From the NCBI RefSeq assembly GCF_000194155.1, contig NZ_GL877879.1, positions 1,358,767 through 1,422,766 on the forward strand: 64,000 bases of DNA, read 5' to 3'. Source of the stretch: Saccharopolyspora spinosa NRRL 18395 (lineage in GTDB: Bacteria > Actinomycetota > Actinomycetes > Mycobacteriales > Pseudonocardiaceae). Positions 37,377-47,517 of the stretch are shown here, piece after piece. A program made the translations under genes and the position numbers. Position 1 is the first letter of the stretch. Each line of letters starts with the position of its first letter. Under the pieces are notes generated by a model. That model worked only from the letters and a program-made list of their open reading frames with translations. It had not been told where the DNA came from and made no database searches.

Positions 37377-38222
37377 TCAGTCCTCGTAGGGGTCGTAGTT
37401 GGCGGCGGTGCCGAAGTCACCGGCCTGGGTGGGGTCGATGACCGCGAAGCGGGCGCCGGTGGGGTCCCGGAGGACCGCGACCCGGCCGATGCTGGAGTCG
37501 TACGGGTCCACCCGCACGCGGCCGCCGAGGGTGATCGCGTTGCGCACCAGCGCGTCGGTGCCGACCTCCGCGTCCACGCCGAGGTACAGCAGCCAGTGCG
37601 GCCGGGTGGATTCCGTGATGAAGTCGCGGATCATGCTGACCCGGGCGCACACCGATTCGTCGCCGAGGTACCAGACCGAGTAGTCCGAGCGGTGCTCGGT
37701 GCCGAACTGCTCGGCGCTGTAGCCGAACAGCTCCTGGAAGAAGTTGTCTGCGGTCTGCGCCTTGATGGTGACCAGTTCGGCCCACATCAGGGTGCCCGGC
37801 AGCCCGACATCGAACTGCCAGGACTCCTCGGGTTCCAGCAGCCCGAACTCGGCGTCAGCCGGCCCCAACAGCACGGTCTTGGTGCCCAACCCGGGCACGT
37901 GGTTGCGCGGAACGGTCACGACGGCGCCGTGGTTGACGGCCCGCTCGGTGAACTCCGCGCAGTCCGCGGTGGCCAGGTAGAGCCGCCAGCTCGACTCGTC
38001 GCCGGAGGCGGCGCGCAGGCTCGCCACCGGGAACCCCTCGTGCAGGGCGATCACGTGCTCGCCGGAGAGCGGGTCGCTGTGGGTCTCGTACTCCCAGGCG
38101 AATAGCCCGGCGTAGAACTCGCGGGCCCGTTCCAGATCCGTGGTGATCAGCTCTATCCAGCAGGGCATTCCTTCGTAGAGCTCCCACCGAGGCGGGGTCT
38201 TCCCCGGTACCACGACGGCCAT
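37377..38222 (-). CDS. Tandem VOC (glyoxalase-like) domain protein
   Basis: A 281-residue protein with two betaalphabetabetabeta VOC units: MPCWIELITTDLERAREFYA ... FGLLEPEE, and GTLMWAELVTIKAQTADNFF ... VLRDPTGARFAVIDPTQAG. Such proteins range from antibiotic-binding to metal-dependent enzymes; the substrate cannot be told. It is convergent with the RecB-like gene, 10 bp away. Confidence 0.85.
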   Translation of the reverse strand: MAVVVPGKTPPRWELYEGMPCWIELITTDLERAREFYAGLFAWEYETHSDPLSGEHVIALHEGFPVASLRAASGDESSWRLYLATADCAEFTERAVNHGAVVTVPRNHVPGLGTKTVLLGPADAEFGLLEPEESWQFDVGLPGTLMWAELVTIKAQTADNFFQELFGYSAEQFGTEHRSDYSVWYLGDESVCARVSMIRDFITESTRPHWLLYLGVDAEVGTDALVRNAITLGGRVRVDPYDSSIGRVAVLRDPTGARFAVIDPTQAGDFGTAANYDPYED

Positions 38223-38357
38223 TTCGTCCCCCCCACCGGCTCGCTCGAGATCGCCTCGCCCCCATTATCCGCAACGGGTGCGGCCTGGTGGGGCAGTCGG
38301 GTCACAATTCGGTGGAGCATCCCGACTTTTCGGACAACCGCGCGTTCAGCGCAGCCG

Positions 38358-39206
38358 TCAGAGGCGGCAGGCGCGGATGTCGGACGACAGGATCGCCCTG
38401 GCGCCGACGGCCGCGAGGCGGTCCATGATCGCCGGGGCCTCCTTGCGGGAGACCATCGCGCGCACCGCCACCCAGCGGTCGTCGGCCAACGGCGACATGG
38501 TCGGCGACTCCAGGCCCGGGGTCACCTTGGTGGCGTCGTCGAGCAGCTCGCGCGGGCAGTTGTAGTCCAGCATCACGTACTGCTGGGCGAACACCACGCC
38601 CTGCAGCCGGGCGATGAGCTGGTTCTTCGCCTGCTCCTCGTCCGAGCCGCGCCGCTCGATGACCACCGCCTCGGAGTTGCAGATCTGATCGCCGAAGGCC
38701 ACCAGGCCGTGCTGGCGCAGCGTTCGGCCGGAGCCGACGACGTCGGCGATGGCGTCCGCGACGCCGAGCTGGATGGAGATCTCCACCGCGCCCTCGAGCC
38801 GGATGACGTCGGCCGTCACGCCGTGCTGCGCGAGGTCGTTGGTGACGAGCTTCGGGTAGGAGGTGGCGATCCGCTTGCCCTGCAGGTCCGCGACGGTCCA
38901 CTCGTGCGGGCCCGCCGGGGCGGCGTAGCGGAACGTGGAGCCGCCGAAGCCGAGCGCGAGCCGCTCCTCGACCGGCGCGCCGGAGTCGCGGGCCAGGTCG
39001 CGGCCGGTGAGCCCCAGGTCGAGCTCGCCGGAGCCGACGTAGATCGCGATGTCCTTGGGACGCAGGAAGAAGAACTCGACCTCGTTGGCGGTGTCCAGGA
39101 CGGTCAGGTCCCGCTGCTCATGGCGCTGCCGGTACCCGGCTTCCGCGAGCATCTCGGAGGCGGGACCGGCCAGCGTGCCCTTGTTGGGCACAGCCACACG
39201 CAGCAT
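38358..39206 (-). CDS. hisG: ATP phosphoribosyltransferase HisG
   Basis: A 282-residue long-form HisG catalysing the first step of histidine biosynthesis from PRPP and [43 protein letters not shown] and the PRPP loop [19 protein letters not shown] are visible. The C-terminal ACT-like domain (about 210-282) allows histidine feedback. It lies 35 bp after hisE in the same direction. Confidence 0.95.
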   Translation of the reverse strand: MLRVAVPNKGTLAGPASEMLAEAGYRQRHEQRDLTVLDTANEVEFFFLRPKDIAIYVGSGELDLGLTGRDLARDSGAPVEERLALGFGGSTFRYAAPAGPHEWTVADLQGKRIATSYPKLVTNDLAQHGVTADVIRLEGAVEISIQLGVADAIADVVGSGRTLRQHGLVAFGDQICNSEAVVIERRGSDEEQAKNQLIARLQGVVFAQQYVMLDYNCPRELLDDATKVTPGLESPTMSPLADDRWVAVRAMVSRKEAPAIMDRLAAVGARAILSSDIRACRL

Positions 39207-39241
39207 GGGACTCGATCTCCTCGGTTATTCCTGGGTCGGGT

Positions 39242-39505
39242 TCACAGGTAGCGGTACACGTCCTCGAGGGACAGTCCGCGCCCCAGCATGATGACCTGCA
39301 GCCGGTACAGCAGCTGCGAGATCTCCTCGGCGAGCTGTTCGTCCGATTCGTGCTCGGCGGCGATCCACACCTCGCCGGCCTCTTCGAGGACCTTCTTGCC
39401 CTGGGCGTGCACCCCGGCGTCGAGCGCGGCTACCGTCGCCGAGCCTTCCGGCCGGGTGCGGGCCCGATCTTGCAGTTCGGCGAACAACTCGTCGAAGGTC
39501 TTCAC
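39242..39505 (-). CDS. hisE: Phosphoribosyl-ATP pyrophosphatase HisE
   Basis: An 87-residue MazG-like enzyme for the second histidine step. [40 protein letters not shown] (E-E-x-x-E metal site) and [20 protein letters not shown] are typical. GTG 39505 is chosen because it starts directly at the conserved KTFDELF. It forms an operon with hisG. Confidence 0.93.
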   Translation of the reverse strand: MKTFDELFAELQDRARTRPEGSATVAALDAGVHAQGKKVLEEAGEVWIAAEHESDEQLAEEISQLLYRLQVIMLGRGLSLEDVYRYL

Positions 39506-39596
39506 AGTGCACGATCCTTGCATCCCGGGTCGCCGACCTCGACGGCGGACCCGGTCGTTCGCGGGTTCCATCACGACACGTCACCTGGTGGCCATC

Positions 39597-40571
39597 TCAC
39601 CGGAACCCGGTGGTCGCCTCCAGGGCCGCGCCCAGCGTGTCCTTGATCATGGCCAGCGCGGCGCCCCGCGGGCTCGACCGGCCGCCGGTGACGGCCACCG
39701 CGCCGGCGTCGCCGCAGTCGTAGCGGACCGCCTTCTCCGGCCCGACCAGCGCCCCGAGCGGGCCCGCCACCGGCTCGGCGCGCAGCTCGACCCGGACCAA
39801 GCCGGGCTCGTCGCGCGAGGCGCCGGCGACCTGCCGGAGCCGATGCCCGTCGTCGGCGGCCGGCAGCTGGTCGCGGATCGGCTCCGCTTCGACCGCGATG
39901 TCCGCCGGATCCCAGCCCCACAGCAGGCCGGCGAGCAGCCGCAGTTTGGTTGCCGCGTCCTTGCCGGTGAGGTCCGCAGTGGGATCGGCTTCGGCGATGC
40001 CGAGCCGCTGGGCTTCGGCGACCGCCTCGGCGAGCTCCCGGCCGGCGGCGAGCTGGTCGAGGACGAAGGTCGCAGTGCCGTTCAGGCAACCCTGCACGGC
40101 GCGGACGTCGAAGCCGCGCAGCACCGATCGGGCCAGGTCACCGGCGGGCATCGCGGCCCCGGTGGCCCCCGAGATCCGCACCGACCGCCCGGCCCGCCGC
40201 GCGGTCTCGTCGAGCTGCCGCCAGTGCGTCAGCAGGTGCGACTTCGTCGCGGTCACGACGTGCGCGCCTTGCCGCAGCGCCTGCAACGCGTCCAGCGCGG
40301 GCTGCTCACCGCCGTCGGAAGGCACGGCCTGCGCCAGCACCCGGGCACCGGTCCGGGCGAGCAGTTCCGCAACCTCCTCGGCGGGAGCCCACTGCTCGCG
40401 GGGTGGCACAGCGTCGGCGATCTCGGCCTGCGAACTGCGACCGCGCACGGCGACGACGCGCAGGTCGGCGCCGTACTGGTCGCACCATTGCGCGCGGTAC
40501 TGCCGGACGAGTTCGGCGTACTCGCGTCCGACCGGGCCGTACCCGGCCAGGAGGATCGGGACTTCGATCAT
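39597..40571 (-). CDS. Homoserine dehydrogenase-like NAD(P)-binding protein
   Basis: A 324-residue protein from ATG 40571. An N-terminal Rossmann start (VPILLAGYGPVGREYAELV) is followed by the homoserine dehydrogenase catalytic region: VVTATKSHLLTHW, SGATGAAMPAGDL, GCLNGTATFVLDQ, AEADPTADLTGKDAATKLRL with the conserved Asp/Lys. No C-terminal ACT domain is present, so it is a short form. It could make homoserine for the methionine branch, which suits the nearby metH, or act on another beta-hydroxy acid. Its ATG overlaps the HAD gene's stop. Confidence 0.82.
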   Translation of the reverse strand: MIEVPILLAGYGPVGREYAELVRQYRAQWCDQYGADLRVVAVRGRSSQAEIADAVPPREQWAPAEEVAELLARTGARVLAQAVPSDGGEQPALDALQALRQGAHVVTATKSHLLTHWRQLDETARRAGRSVRISGATGAAMPAGDLARSVLRGFDVRAVQGCLNGTATFVLDQLAAGRELAEAVAEAQRLGIAEADPTADLTGKDAATKLRLLAGLLWGWDPADIAVEAEPIRDQLPAADDGHRLRQVAGASRDEPGLVRVELRAEPVAGPLGALVGPEKAVRYDCGDAGAVAVTGGRSSPRGAALAMIKDTLGAALEATTGFR

Positions 40572-41275
40572 CACGCCGCTCGCACGAACAGCTCGCCGAG
40601 GGCGGCGAAGTCGACGTCCGACAGCGAGTCGCGCAGCACCCGGTGCGGGCCGGGTTGCAGCGGCACCTCGCACGGGATGGCGATCACCAGGCAGCCGGCG
40701 GCTTCCGCCGAAGCCACGCCGGTCGGTGAGTCCTCGATCGCGACGCAGTCCGCGGGGTCCACGCCGAGCAGTCGCGCGGCCTTCAGGTACGGCTCGGGGG
40801 CGGGCTTGTTCTTGCCGTCCACCTCGTCGCCGCAGACCGTCAGGTCGAACGAACCGCGGCCGAGAGTCTCCAGCGCGAGCTCCGTCAGGGACCGGATCGT
40901 GGAGGTCACGAGCGCGGCGGGGATGCCCAGCTCACGGGCCTCGCGCAGCGCCTCCTGCGCGCCCGGCCGCCACGGCAGGCCCTGCTCGAACAGCTCCTCC
41001 ATGCGGGCCGTGACCCACTCGGCCGCCGCGTCGACCTCGGCAGTGCTGATTTCTTCTGGGGTGCCCGCGATCCCAACATCAGCCAACAACATCCGCATGC
41101 TGCGCGTCATGTTGGAGCCGACAATCGCCGCCCTGGTGGCGTCGGTGAGCGCGCCCCCGCGATGCCTTGCGTAGTCGCCCAGCGCGATGGTCCACAACTT
41201 CTCGGAGTCGACGAGGGTGCCGTCCATGTCGAACAGCACTGCGGCGGGCGAGGTTTGACCGGCGTCGCGGGTCAC
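40571..41275 (-). CDS. HAD-superfamily phosphatase
   Basis: A 234-residue HAD hydrolase. LFDMDGTLVDSEKLW (Asp16/Asp18 nucleophile pair), LVTSTIRSL (motif II), GKNKPAPEPYLKAARLLG (motif III Lys) and CVAIEDSPTGVASAEAAG (motif IV) are visible. The cap is the helical beta-phosphoglucomutase type. GTG 41275 with GGAGA eight bases upstream is preferred over TTG 41365. It is coupled to the downstream homoserine dehydrogenase-like gene; substrate unknown. Confidence 0.88.
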   Translation of the reverse strand: MTRDAGQTSPAAVLFDMDGTLVDSEKLWTIALGDYARHRGGALTDATRAAIVGSNMTRSMRMLLADVGIAGTPEEISTAEVDAAAEWVTARMEELFEQGLPWRPGAQEALREARELGIPAALVTSTIRSLTELALETLGRGSFDLTVCGDEVDGKNKPAPEPYLKAARLLGVDPADCVAIEDSPTGVASAEAAGCLVIAIPCEVPLQPGPHRVLRDSLSDVDFAALGELFVRAA

Positions 41276-41377
41276 TCGGGATTCTCCGTTCGGGGAGGAG
41301 GTTTTGACCAGGACCGCCTCCAGTACAGCATCCGGTGCCCGATCACCCCCAGCGAAAGTGTCCAATCCCTCGTCGGA

Positions 41378-44300
41378 TCAGGTGTTGAAGTACTTGGCTT
41401 CCGGGTGGTGGGCGACGATCGCGTCGGTGGACTGCTCCGGGTGCAGCTGGAACTCCTCGGAGAGGGTCACGCCGATCCGTTCCGGTTGCAGCAGGTCGAC
41501 GATCTTGGCCCGGTCCTCCAGGTCCGGGCAGGCGCCGTAGCCCAGCGAGAAGCGCGCGCCGCGGTAGCCGAGCCGGAAGAATTCCTCCACTGTGGACGGA
41601 TCTTCCGCCGCCACCGGGGCGCCGGAGGCGAACAGCAGTTCCTGGCGGACGCGGCGGTGCCAGTACTCCGCCAGCGCCTCGGTGAGCTGCACCCCGAGGC
41701 CGTGGATCTCCAGGTAGTCGCGGTAGGCGTTGCGGGCGAACAGCTCGTTGGCGTGGTCCGCGATCGGCTGGCCCATCGTGACCAGCTGCAACGGCAGCAC
41801 GTCCACCTGCCCGGACTCCTTGGCGCGCTTCCGCGAGCGGAAGAAGTCCGCGAGGCACAGGTGCCGGTCGCGGGCCTGCCGGGGGAAGGTGAAGCGGCAG
41901 CGCTCCGGCGCGTCCGCCTCGTCCTTGTCCAGCACGACCAGGTCGTCGCCCTCGGACACGCACGGGAAGTAGCCGTAGACCACCGCCGCGTGCTGCAGGA
42001 TCCCCTCGGTGGCGAGCTCGTCCATCCAGTACCGCAGCCGCGGGCGCCCCTCGGACTCGACCAGTTCTTCGTAGGACGGACCGCCTTTCGCGCCGCGCAG
42101 CCCCCACTGGCCGAGGAACGTGGCCCGCTCGTCCAGGTAGGCGGCGTACTCGCCGACCGGCACGCCGCGCACCTCGCGCCGCCCCCAGAACGGCGGCGTC
42201 GGCACCGGAACGTCGGCAGCCACGTCCGAGCGGCTCACCGGCGCGGGTTCCTCCACCGCTGCCTTGCGCTTCTCGGCGATCCGCAGCGACCGTTCCCGGC
42301 GAGCCTTGCGCTCGGCCTTCTTCGCCTCCTCGGCCGGGTCCGGGGCCACCACGCCGCCGCGCTTGCGGGCCATGATGGAGTCCATCAGCCGCAGGCCCTC
42401 GAAGGCATCGCGGGCGTAGCGCACCTCGCCCTCGTACAGCCCGTCGAGGTCACTCTCCACATAGGACCGGGTCAGCGCCGCGCCGCCGAGCAGCACCGGG
42501 AACTCCTCGGCCACTCCCCTGGCGTTGATCTCCGCCAGGTTCTCCTTCATGATCACCGTGGACTTCACCAGCAACCCGGACATGCCGATGGCGTCCGCGC
42601 CGTGCTGCCGCGCGCTGTCCAGGATCGTGCCGATCGGCTGCTTGATGCCCAGGTTGACCACGTTGTACCCGTTGTTGGACACGATGATGTCGACCAGGTT
42701 CTTGCCGATGTCGTGCACGTCGCCCTTGACCGTGGCCAGCACCAGGGTTCCCTTGCCGCCGGCGGAGTCCTTCGCCATGTGCGGCTCCAGGTAAGCGACC
42801 GCGGCTTTCATGACCTCGGCGGACTGCAGCACGAACGGCAGCTGCATCTGCCCGGAACCGAACAGCTCGCCCACGACCTTCATGCCGGCCAGCAGGTTCT
42901 CGTTGATGATCTCCAGCGGCGGCTTCTCCGCCATCGCCGCGGCCAGATCGGCTTCGAGCCCGTTGCGCTCGCCGTCGACGATCCGCCGCTCCAGTCGTTC
43001 GAACAGCGGCAGCGCCGCGAGTTCCTCGGCACGCGAGGCACGGCTGGACTTCGCGGTCTGGCCCTCGAAGAGCTCCATCAACCGCTGCAACGGGTCGTAG
43101 CCGTCGCGGCGCCGGTCGTAGACCAGGTCTAGCGCGACCTGCCGCTGCTCGTCCGGGATCTTGTTCATCGGCAGGATCTTCGAGGCATGCACGATCGCGG
43201 TGTCCAGCCCCGCTTCCCGGCACTCGTTGAGGAACACCGAGTTCAGCACCTGGCGGGCCGCCGCGTTCAGTCCGAATGAGACGTTCGAAATCCCCAGCGT
43301 GGTGCGGACTTCCGGGCGCGTGCGCTTGAGCTCGCGGATCGCCTCGATGGTCTCGATGCCGTCGCGGCGCACCTCCTCCTGGCCGGTCGAGATCGGGAAG
43401 GTCAAGGTGTCGACGATGATGTCCGACTCGGCCAACCCCCAGTTGCCGGTCAGGTCGTCGATGATCCGGTTGGCGATTCGCAGCTTCCTGTCCTTGGTGC
43501 GGGCCTGCCCGTCCTCGTCGATGCACATCACCACGACCGCCGCGCCGTGCTCGCGGACCAGCTCCACGACCCGCCGGTAGCGGGAGTCCGGGCCGTCGCC
43601 GTCCTCGTAGTTGACGGAGTTGACCACGCACCGGCCGCCGAGCCGTTCGAGCCCGGCGCGCAGCACCGGAGGCTCGGTGGAGTCCAGCATCACCGGCAGC
43701 GTCGAGGCGGTGGCCAGCCGCGCGGCCAGCTCGGCCATGTCGGCGGTCCCGTCGCGGCCGACGTAGTCCACGCAGAGGTCGATCAGGTGCGCGCCGTCGC
43801 GGGTCTGGGCCTTGGCGATCTCGATGCAGTCGTCGTAGTCACCGGCCAGCATCGCCTCGCGAAAAGCCTTGGAGCCGTTGGCGTTCGTGCGCTCCCCGAT
43901 CACCAGCACCGACGCGTCCTGGTCGAACGGCACCGCCTGGTACAGCGAGCTGACGCCCGGCTCGGGCCGCGGCTCGCGCGGCGGCGGGTCCAGCTCCCGC
44001 ACCGCCTCGACGACCTGCCGGATGTGCTCGCCGGTCGTGCCGCAACAGCCGCCTACCAGGCGGGCGCCGAAGTTCGCGACGAACTCGGCGAGCGCCTCGG
44101 CCAGCTCCTCCGGGGTCAGCGGGTACACCGCTCCGCTCGGCCCGAGCTCGGGCAGCCCGGCGTTGGGCATCACCGACAGCGGCACGCGCGAATGCTTGGC
44201 CAGCTGCCGCAGGTGCTCGCTCATCTCCGCCGGTCCGGTGGCGCAGTTCATCCCGATCAGGTCGATGCCCAGCGGCTCCAGCGCGGTCAGCGCGGCGGTG

Positions 44301-44923
44301 ATCTCGGTGCCCAGCAGCATCGTGCCGGTGGTCTCCGCGGTCACCTGCGCGATGATCGGCACCCGCCGCCCGGCCCGCGCCATGCCGCGCTTGGCGGCCA
44401 GCACCGACGCCTTGGTCTGCAGCAGGTCCTGCGAGGTCTCCACGAGGACCGCGTCGATCCCGCCGTCGAGCATGCCGACGGTCTGCTCCTCGTAGGCGTC
44501 GCGCAGCGCTTCGAAGCCCACGTGCCCCAGCGTCGGCAGCTTGGTGCCCGGCCCCATCGCGCCCAGCACGAACCGGGGCTGGCCGGTGGTGGCGAACTCG
44601 TCGGCGCACTCCCGCGCCAGCTGCGCGCCGCGCTCGGCCAACTCGCGGATGCGCTCGGCGATGCCGTACTCGCCGAGGTTGGCCAGGTTCGCGCCGAAGG
44701 TGTTGGTCCCGATCGCGTCCGCCCCGGCCGCCAGGTACCCGCGGTGCACGTCGCGCACCACATCCGGGCGGGTGGCGTTGAGGATCTCGTTGCACCCCTC
44801 CAGCCCCGCGAAATCGTCGAGGCCCAGCGGCACCTCCTGCAGCATGGTGCCCATCGCGCCGTCGGCGACGAGGACTCGGCGCTCCAGCGCCTCCAGCAGG
44901 GGTGACCAGGGAGAATGCGGCAT
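41378..44923 (-). CDS. metH: Cobalamin-dependent methionine synthase MetH
   Basis: An 1181-residue four-module enzyme. The homocysteine domain (about 1-320) has zinc ligands Cys227, Cys293 and Cys294 (NCATGP, GGCCGTT). The methyl-folate domain (about 340-620) has VIGERTNANGSKAFR. The cobalamin cap and binding domain (about 640-890) has DVHDIGKN with His737. The C-terminal AdoMet activation domain (about 900-1181) has YGYFPCVSEGDDLVV and SLGYGACPDLEDR. It methylates homocysteine to methionine. ATG 44923 is chosen. I see no cobalamin riboswitch in the 61 bp upstream; the promoter may lie before the gene at 44985. Confidence 0.95.
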   Translation of the reverse strand: MPHSPWSPLLEALERRVLVADGAMGTMLQEVPLGLDDFAGLEGCNEILNATRPDVVRDVHRGYLAAGADAIGTNTFGANLANLGEYGIAERIRELAERGAQLARECADEFATTGQPRFVLGAMGPGTKLPTLGHVGFEALRDAYEEQTVGMLDGGIDAVLVETSQDLLQTKASVLAAKRGMARAGRRVPIIAQVTAETTGTMLLGTEITAALTALEPLGIDLIGMNCATGPAEMSEHLRQLAKHSRVPLSVMPNAGLPELGPSGAVYPLTPEELAEALAEFVANFGARLVGGCCGTTGEHIRQVVEAVRELDPPPREPRPEPGVSSLYQAVPFDQDASVLVIGERTNANGSKAFREAMLAGDYDDCIEIAKAQTRDGAHLIDLCVDYVGRDGTADMAELAARLATASTLPVMLDSTEPPVLRAGLERLGGRCVVNSVNYEDGDGPDSRYRRVVELVREHGAAVVVMCIDEDGQARTKDRKLRIANRIIDDLTGNWGLAESDIIVDTLTFPISTGQEEVRRDGIETIEAIRELKRTRPEVRTTLGISNVSFGLNAAARQVLNSVFLNECREAGLDTAIVHASKILPMNKIPDEQRQVALDLVYDRRRDGYDPLQRLMELFEGQTAKSSRASRAEELAALPLFERLERRIVDGERNGLEADLAAAMAEKPPLEIINENLLAGMKVVGELFGSGQMQLPFVLQSAEVMKAAVAYLEPHMAKDSAGGKGTLVLATVKGDVHDIGKNLVDIIVSNNGYNVVNLGIKQPIGTILDSARQHGADAIGMSGLLVKSTVIMKENLAEINARGVAEEFPVLLGGAALTRSYVESDLDGLYEGEVRYARDAFEGLRLMDSIMARKRGGVVAPDPAEEAKKAERKARRERSLRIAEKRKAAVEEPAPVSRSDVAADVPVPTPPFWGRREVRGVPVGEYAAYLDERATFLGQWGLRGAKGGPSYEELVESEGRPRLRYWMDELATEGILQHAAVVYGYFPCVSEGDDLVVLDKDEADAPERCRFTFPRQARDRHLCLADFFRSRKRAKESGQVDVLPLQLVTMGQPIADHANELFARNAYRDYLEIHGLGVQLTEALAEYWHRRVRQELLFASGAPVAAEDPSTVEEFFRLGYRGARFSLGYGACPDLEDRAKIVDLLQPERIGVTLSEEFQLHPEQSTDAIVAHHPEAKYFNT

Positions 44924-44984
44924 GCCAACCAGCGTACGAGCGGCGGCCAACCGGATTCCCACACTGTGGTACCCGGGGTGGCCC

Positions 44985-47354
44985 TCAAATCACGCCGCGG
45001 TGTTGCAGGTAGCGGAACACGAGGATGCCGGGGAGCACAGGCAGCCAGTAGGTGAGCAGGCGGGAGATGAGCACCGCCGTGATCGCCGCGGTCGCCGGTA
45101 CGCCGATGGCACCGAGGCCCGCGAGCAGCACCGCCTCGACGGCGCCGAGCCCGCCGGGCGAGGGCACCAGGTGGCCGAGGGTGTTGCCGATGATGAACAC
45201 GACCGTCACCGCCACCCACGAGAAGTCCGGGTGCAGCGCGGCCAGCGACGCCGCCAAGCCCAAGCCCGAGACCACCAGGTAGCCCAGCGCGCCGCCGAAC
45301 AGCTGGAGCGCGCGCACCGGGTGGCGCAGCGTCTCCAGCAGTTCGCGCCCGACCTCCACCGACGGTGCCACGATCCGGCGGCGGCCGAAGGGCGAGGCCA
45401 CCACGACCACGGCGACCACCAGCACCGCGACCACGGCGACCACCACCGGCCAGTCGGTCGGGATAGAGAGGTTGGTGAACGTCCCGGACAAGCCGACCGC
45501 GAACACCCCGAACACGGCCACGACGAACGCCACCGCTCCGGTGCCCGCCTGGTTCAGCAGCGTCACCCCGACCGCCACCCGCCGCCGCAGCCCGAGCCGC
45601 TCCATGTACACCACGTTGATGCCGAAGAACCCGGCACCACTGGGCGTGGTGCGCCCGGTGAACGCGGCCGCCACCTGCACGAGGAGGGTCTGCCAGAACG
45701 GCAGCGGAACCCGGCTGGAGCCCTGCACGGAAATCGACGACAGCAGGATCGCCAGGAATCCGGTCGCCACCGCCACACCCAACCAGACCCAGTTCGCGTG
45801 CTGCACCGCCGTGAGCACCGCGCCCATGCTGGACAGCTCCGGGAGCAGCAGGTAGACGGCTGCGGCGATGAGCAGCAGGCCGATCACGGTGATCGGGCGG
45901 ACCGGCGAGCGGAACCCCGGGATCGGCAGGCCCAACCCGTCGGCCAGGGCTTCGCGCAGTTCGGGCAGCAGGAAGCGGCCGTGCGGCGCCTGGTTCCTGA
46001 TCCGCCTGGGCAGCGCCAGCGGGACCAGGTTCCGCAGGGCCGCCGCGAGCTGCTCGGCGGGCAGCTCGCGGATCGCGGTGGACACCGTGCGCTCGGTGCC
46101 GACCACCGTCGCCAGCGAGAGCATCGCCTCGGCCAGATCCTGGGCGCAGCGCGCCTCGTCCGCACCCGCGTGGCTGAACGTGAAGCTCAGCAGCCACGGC
46201 CGGTTCTCGTCGTCCACCAGGATGTTCTTCGCGCGCAGGTCATGGTGCGCGATGCGGGCCCCGGCCAGGGCCGCGAGCTGCGCCCAGATCGCCGCCAGCA
46301 GCTCGTCGTCGACGTCGTCGCCCCGCATCTCCGACAACCGGCGTCCGCGCACCTGCCCGACCACCAGCAGCGCGGGCGCGTGCTTGACGTCGCAGGCCAG
46401 CACGACCTGCGGGGTGCGCACCCCGGCCCGCTCGGCCAGCAGCGTCACGTAGGCCTCGTGCTCCACCTCGTGGTGCGGGGTCGACAGCCGCGGCTCGTCC
46501 TGGACGTCGAGCAGCGTGAGCAGCCGTTTGATCTTGTACCAGGGTCCGGCGCGGCGGCTCATCCGCCGCACCACCTTCACCAGCAGCGTCCGCCCGTCCC
46601 CGGTCCGCACCGCGAACTCGCGCGGCACCAGCAGCCGGTGCCGCAGCGCGACGATCGAGACCGGTTTCAGCCCGGCTAGCTCCAGCTCGCCGAAGATCAC
46701 GTGCTGGGAGACCTTCCGGCCGGGCGCGCCCCAGACGAGGTGGCAGAGCATCCCGACGCCCCAACCCAGCAGCGCGCCACCCACCGTGTCCAACGGCAGC
46801 TGGACACCCAGGTGGACCACGGCGACGCCGACCAGCACGGTGAGACCCCAGCCGACGCGCCGCGCGGGCCCGCCCAGGTAGGGCGCGGCGACCACGGCCA
46901 GCACCGTCACGATGGCCACTTCGCTGGAGGGGAACGGGAATCCGCCCGGCGGCTCGAAGATCGGCGCGGGCACCGCCCGGGCGGGCAGCACCTGGTGCAT
47001 GACCTGGGCGAGGCCCCAGGTCAGCACGCCAGATCCCGCGCACAGCAGCGCCACCCGGATCCAGCCGAAGTACATCGCCACCGCGGTCACCCCGGCGATC
47101 CCGGCCCAGCTCCCAAGCCAGACCAGCACCACCCAAACCGGATCGGAGATCGCCGGGATCCGCCCGAGCTGCTGGTAGATCGCGACCTCGACGGGGTTGG
47201 CGGGCACCAGCACCAGCAGCACGCTCAGCGTGAGCAGCCCGCTGGCGACGAGCAGCTTGGCGAGGTCCGCGGGGCGGCGGCCGATCGACAACCGCAACCG
47301 GGACTTCGGGGATATCCCAGTCCCCTCGCTCGGTGACGATCTGGTGCTGTCCAC
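44985..47354 (-). CDS. Large membrane protein: PAP2-like, kinase-like and UPF0104 flippase modules
   Basis: A 789-residue protein with three parts. The N-terminal 200 residues are a multi-helix PAP2-like domain with degenerate motifs (GGFPFPSSEVAIVTVLAVVA, HLGVQLPLDTVGGALLGW). Residues about 230-430 form a protein-kinase-like or ABC1-like fold with IAHHDLRAKNILVDDENRPW, an HxDLxxxN catalytic loop. The last 300 residues are a UPF0104 lysylphosphatidylglycerol-flippase-like domain (PSGAGFFGINVVYMERLG, HLVPSPGGLGAVEAVLLAGL). It could phosphorylate and flip a lipid precursor; this is inference. GTG 47354 start. Confidence 0.78.
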   Translation of the reverse strand: MDSTRSSPSEGTGISPKSRLRLSIGRRPADLAKLLVASGLLTLSVLLVLVPANPVEVAIYQQLGRIPAISDPVWVVLVWLGSWAGIAGVTAVAMYFGWIRVALLCAGSGVLTWGLAQVMHQVLPARAVPAPIFEPPGGFPFPSSEVAIVTVLAVVAAPYLGGPARRVGWGLTVLVGVAVVHLGVQLPLDTVGGALLGWGVGMLCHLVWGAPGRKVSQHVIFGELELAGLKPVSIVALRHRLLVPREFAVRTGDGRTLLVKVVRRMSRRAGPWYKIKRLLTLLDVQDEPRLSTPHHEVEHEAYVTLLAERAGVRTPQVVLACDVKHAPALLVVGQVRGRRLSEMRGDDVDDELLAAIWAQLAALAGARIAHHDLRAKNILVDDENRPWLLSFTFSHAGADEARCAQDLAEAMLSLATVVGTERTVSTAIRELPAEQLAAALRNLVPLALPRRIRNQAPHGRFLLPELREALADGLGLPIPGFRSPVRPITVIGLLLIAAAVYLLLPELSSMGAVLTAVQHANWVWLGVAVATGFLAILLSSISVQGSSRVPLPFWQTLLVQVAAAFTGRTTPSGAGFFGINVVYMERLGLRRRVAVGVTLLNQAGTGAVAFVVAVFGVFAVGLSGTFTNLSIPTDWPVVVAVVAVLVVAVVVVASPFGRRRIVAPSVEVGRELLETLRHPVRALQLFGGALGYLVVSGLGLAASLAALHPDFSWVAVTVVFIIGNTLGHLVPSPGGLGAVEAVLLAGLGAIGVPATAAITAVLISRLLTYWLPVLPGILVFRYLQHRGVI

Positions 47355-47517
47355 TTGCTGGATCGGGTTCCCTCTCCGCTGACACCCACGGTGACTTGGG
47401 TAAAGGGTCTTGCCACCGAAACCTCACGTCAAACCGGCAACCTGTGGTGCCCGGACGGTCACGAGCGGTGCACGGACGTCGGGCGCTCGCGTCGGCGTGG
47501 CGTCGTAGGCTGGCGCC

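Noticed and set aside
36421-37389. Alternative long frames antisense or parallel to the RecB-like gene
   Set aside because: They are shadows caused by high GC3; only the 36476 frame contains the nuclease and Fe-S motifs.
44924-44984. A cobalamin riboswitch controlling metH
   Set aside because: Only 61 bp separate metH from the upstream gene and no B12-box-like conserved segment is visible there.
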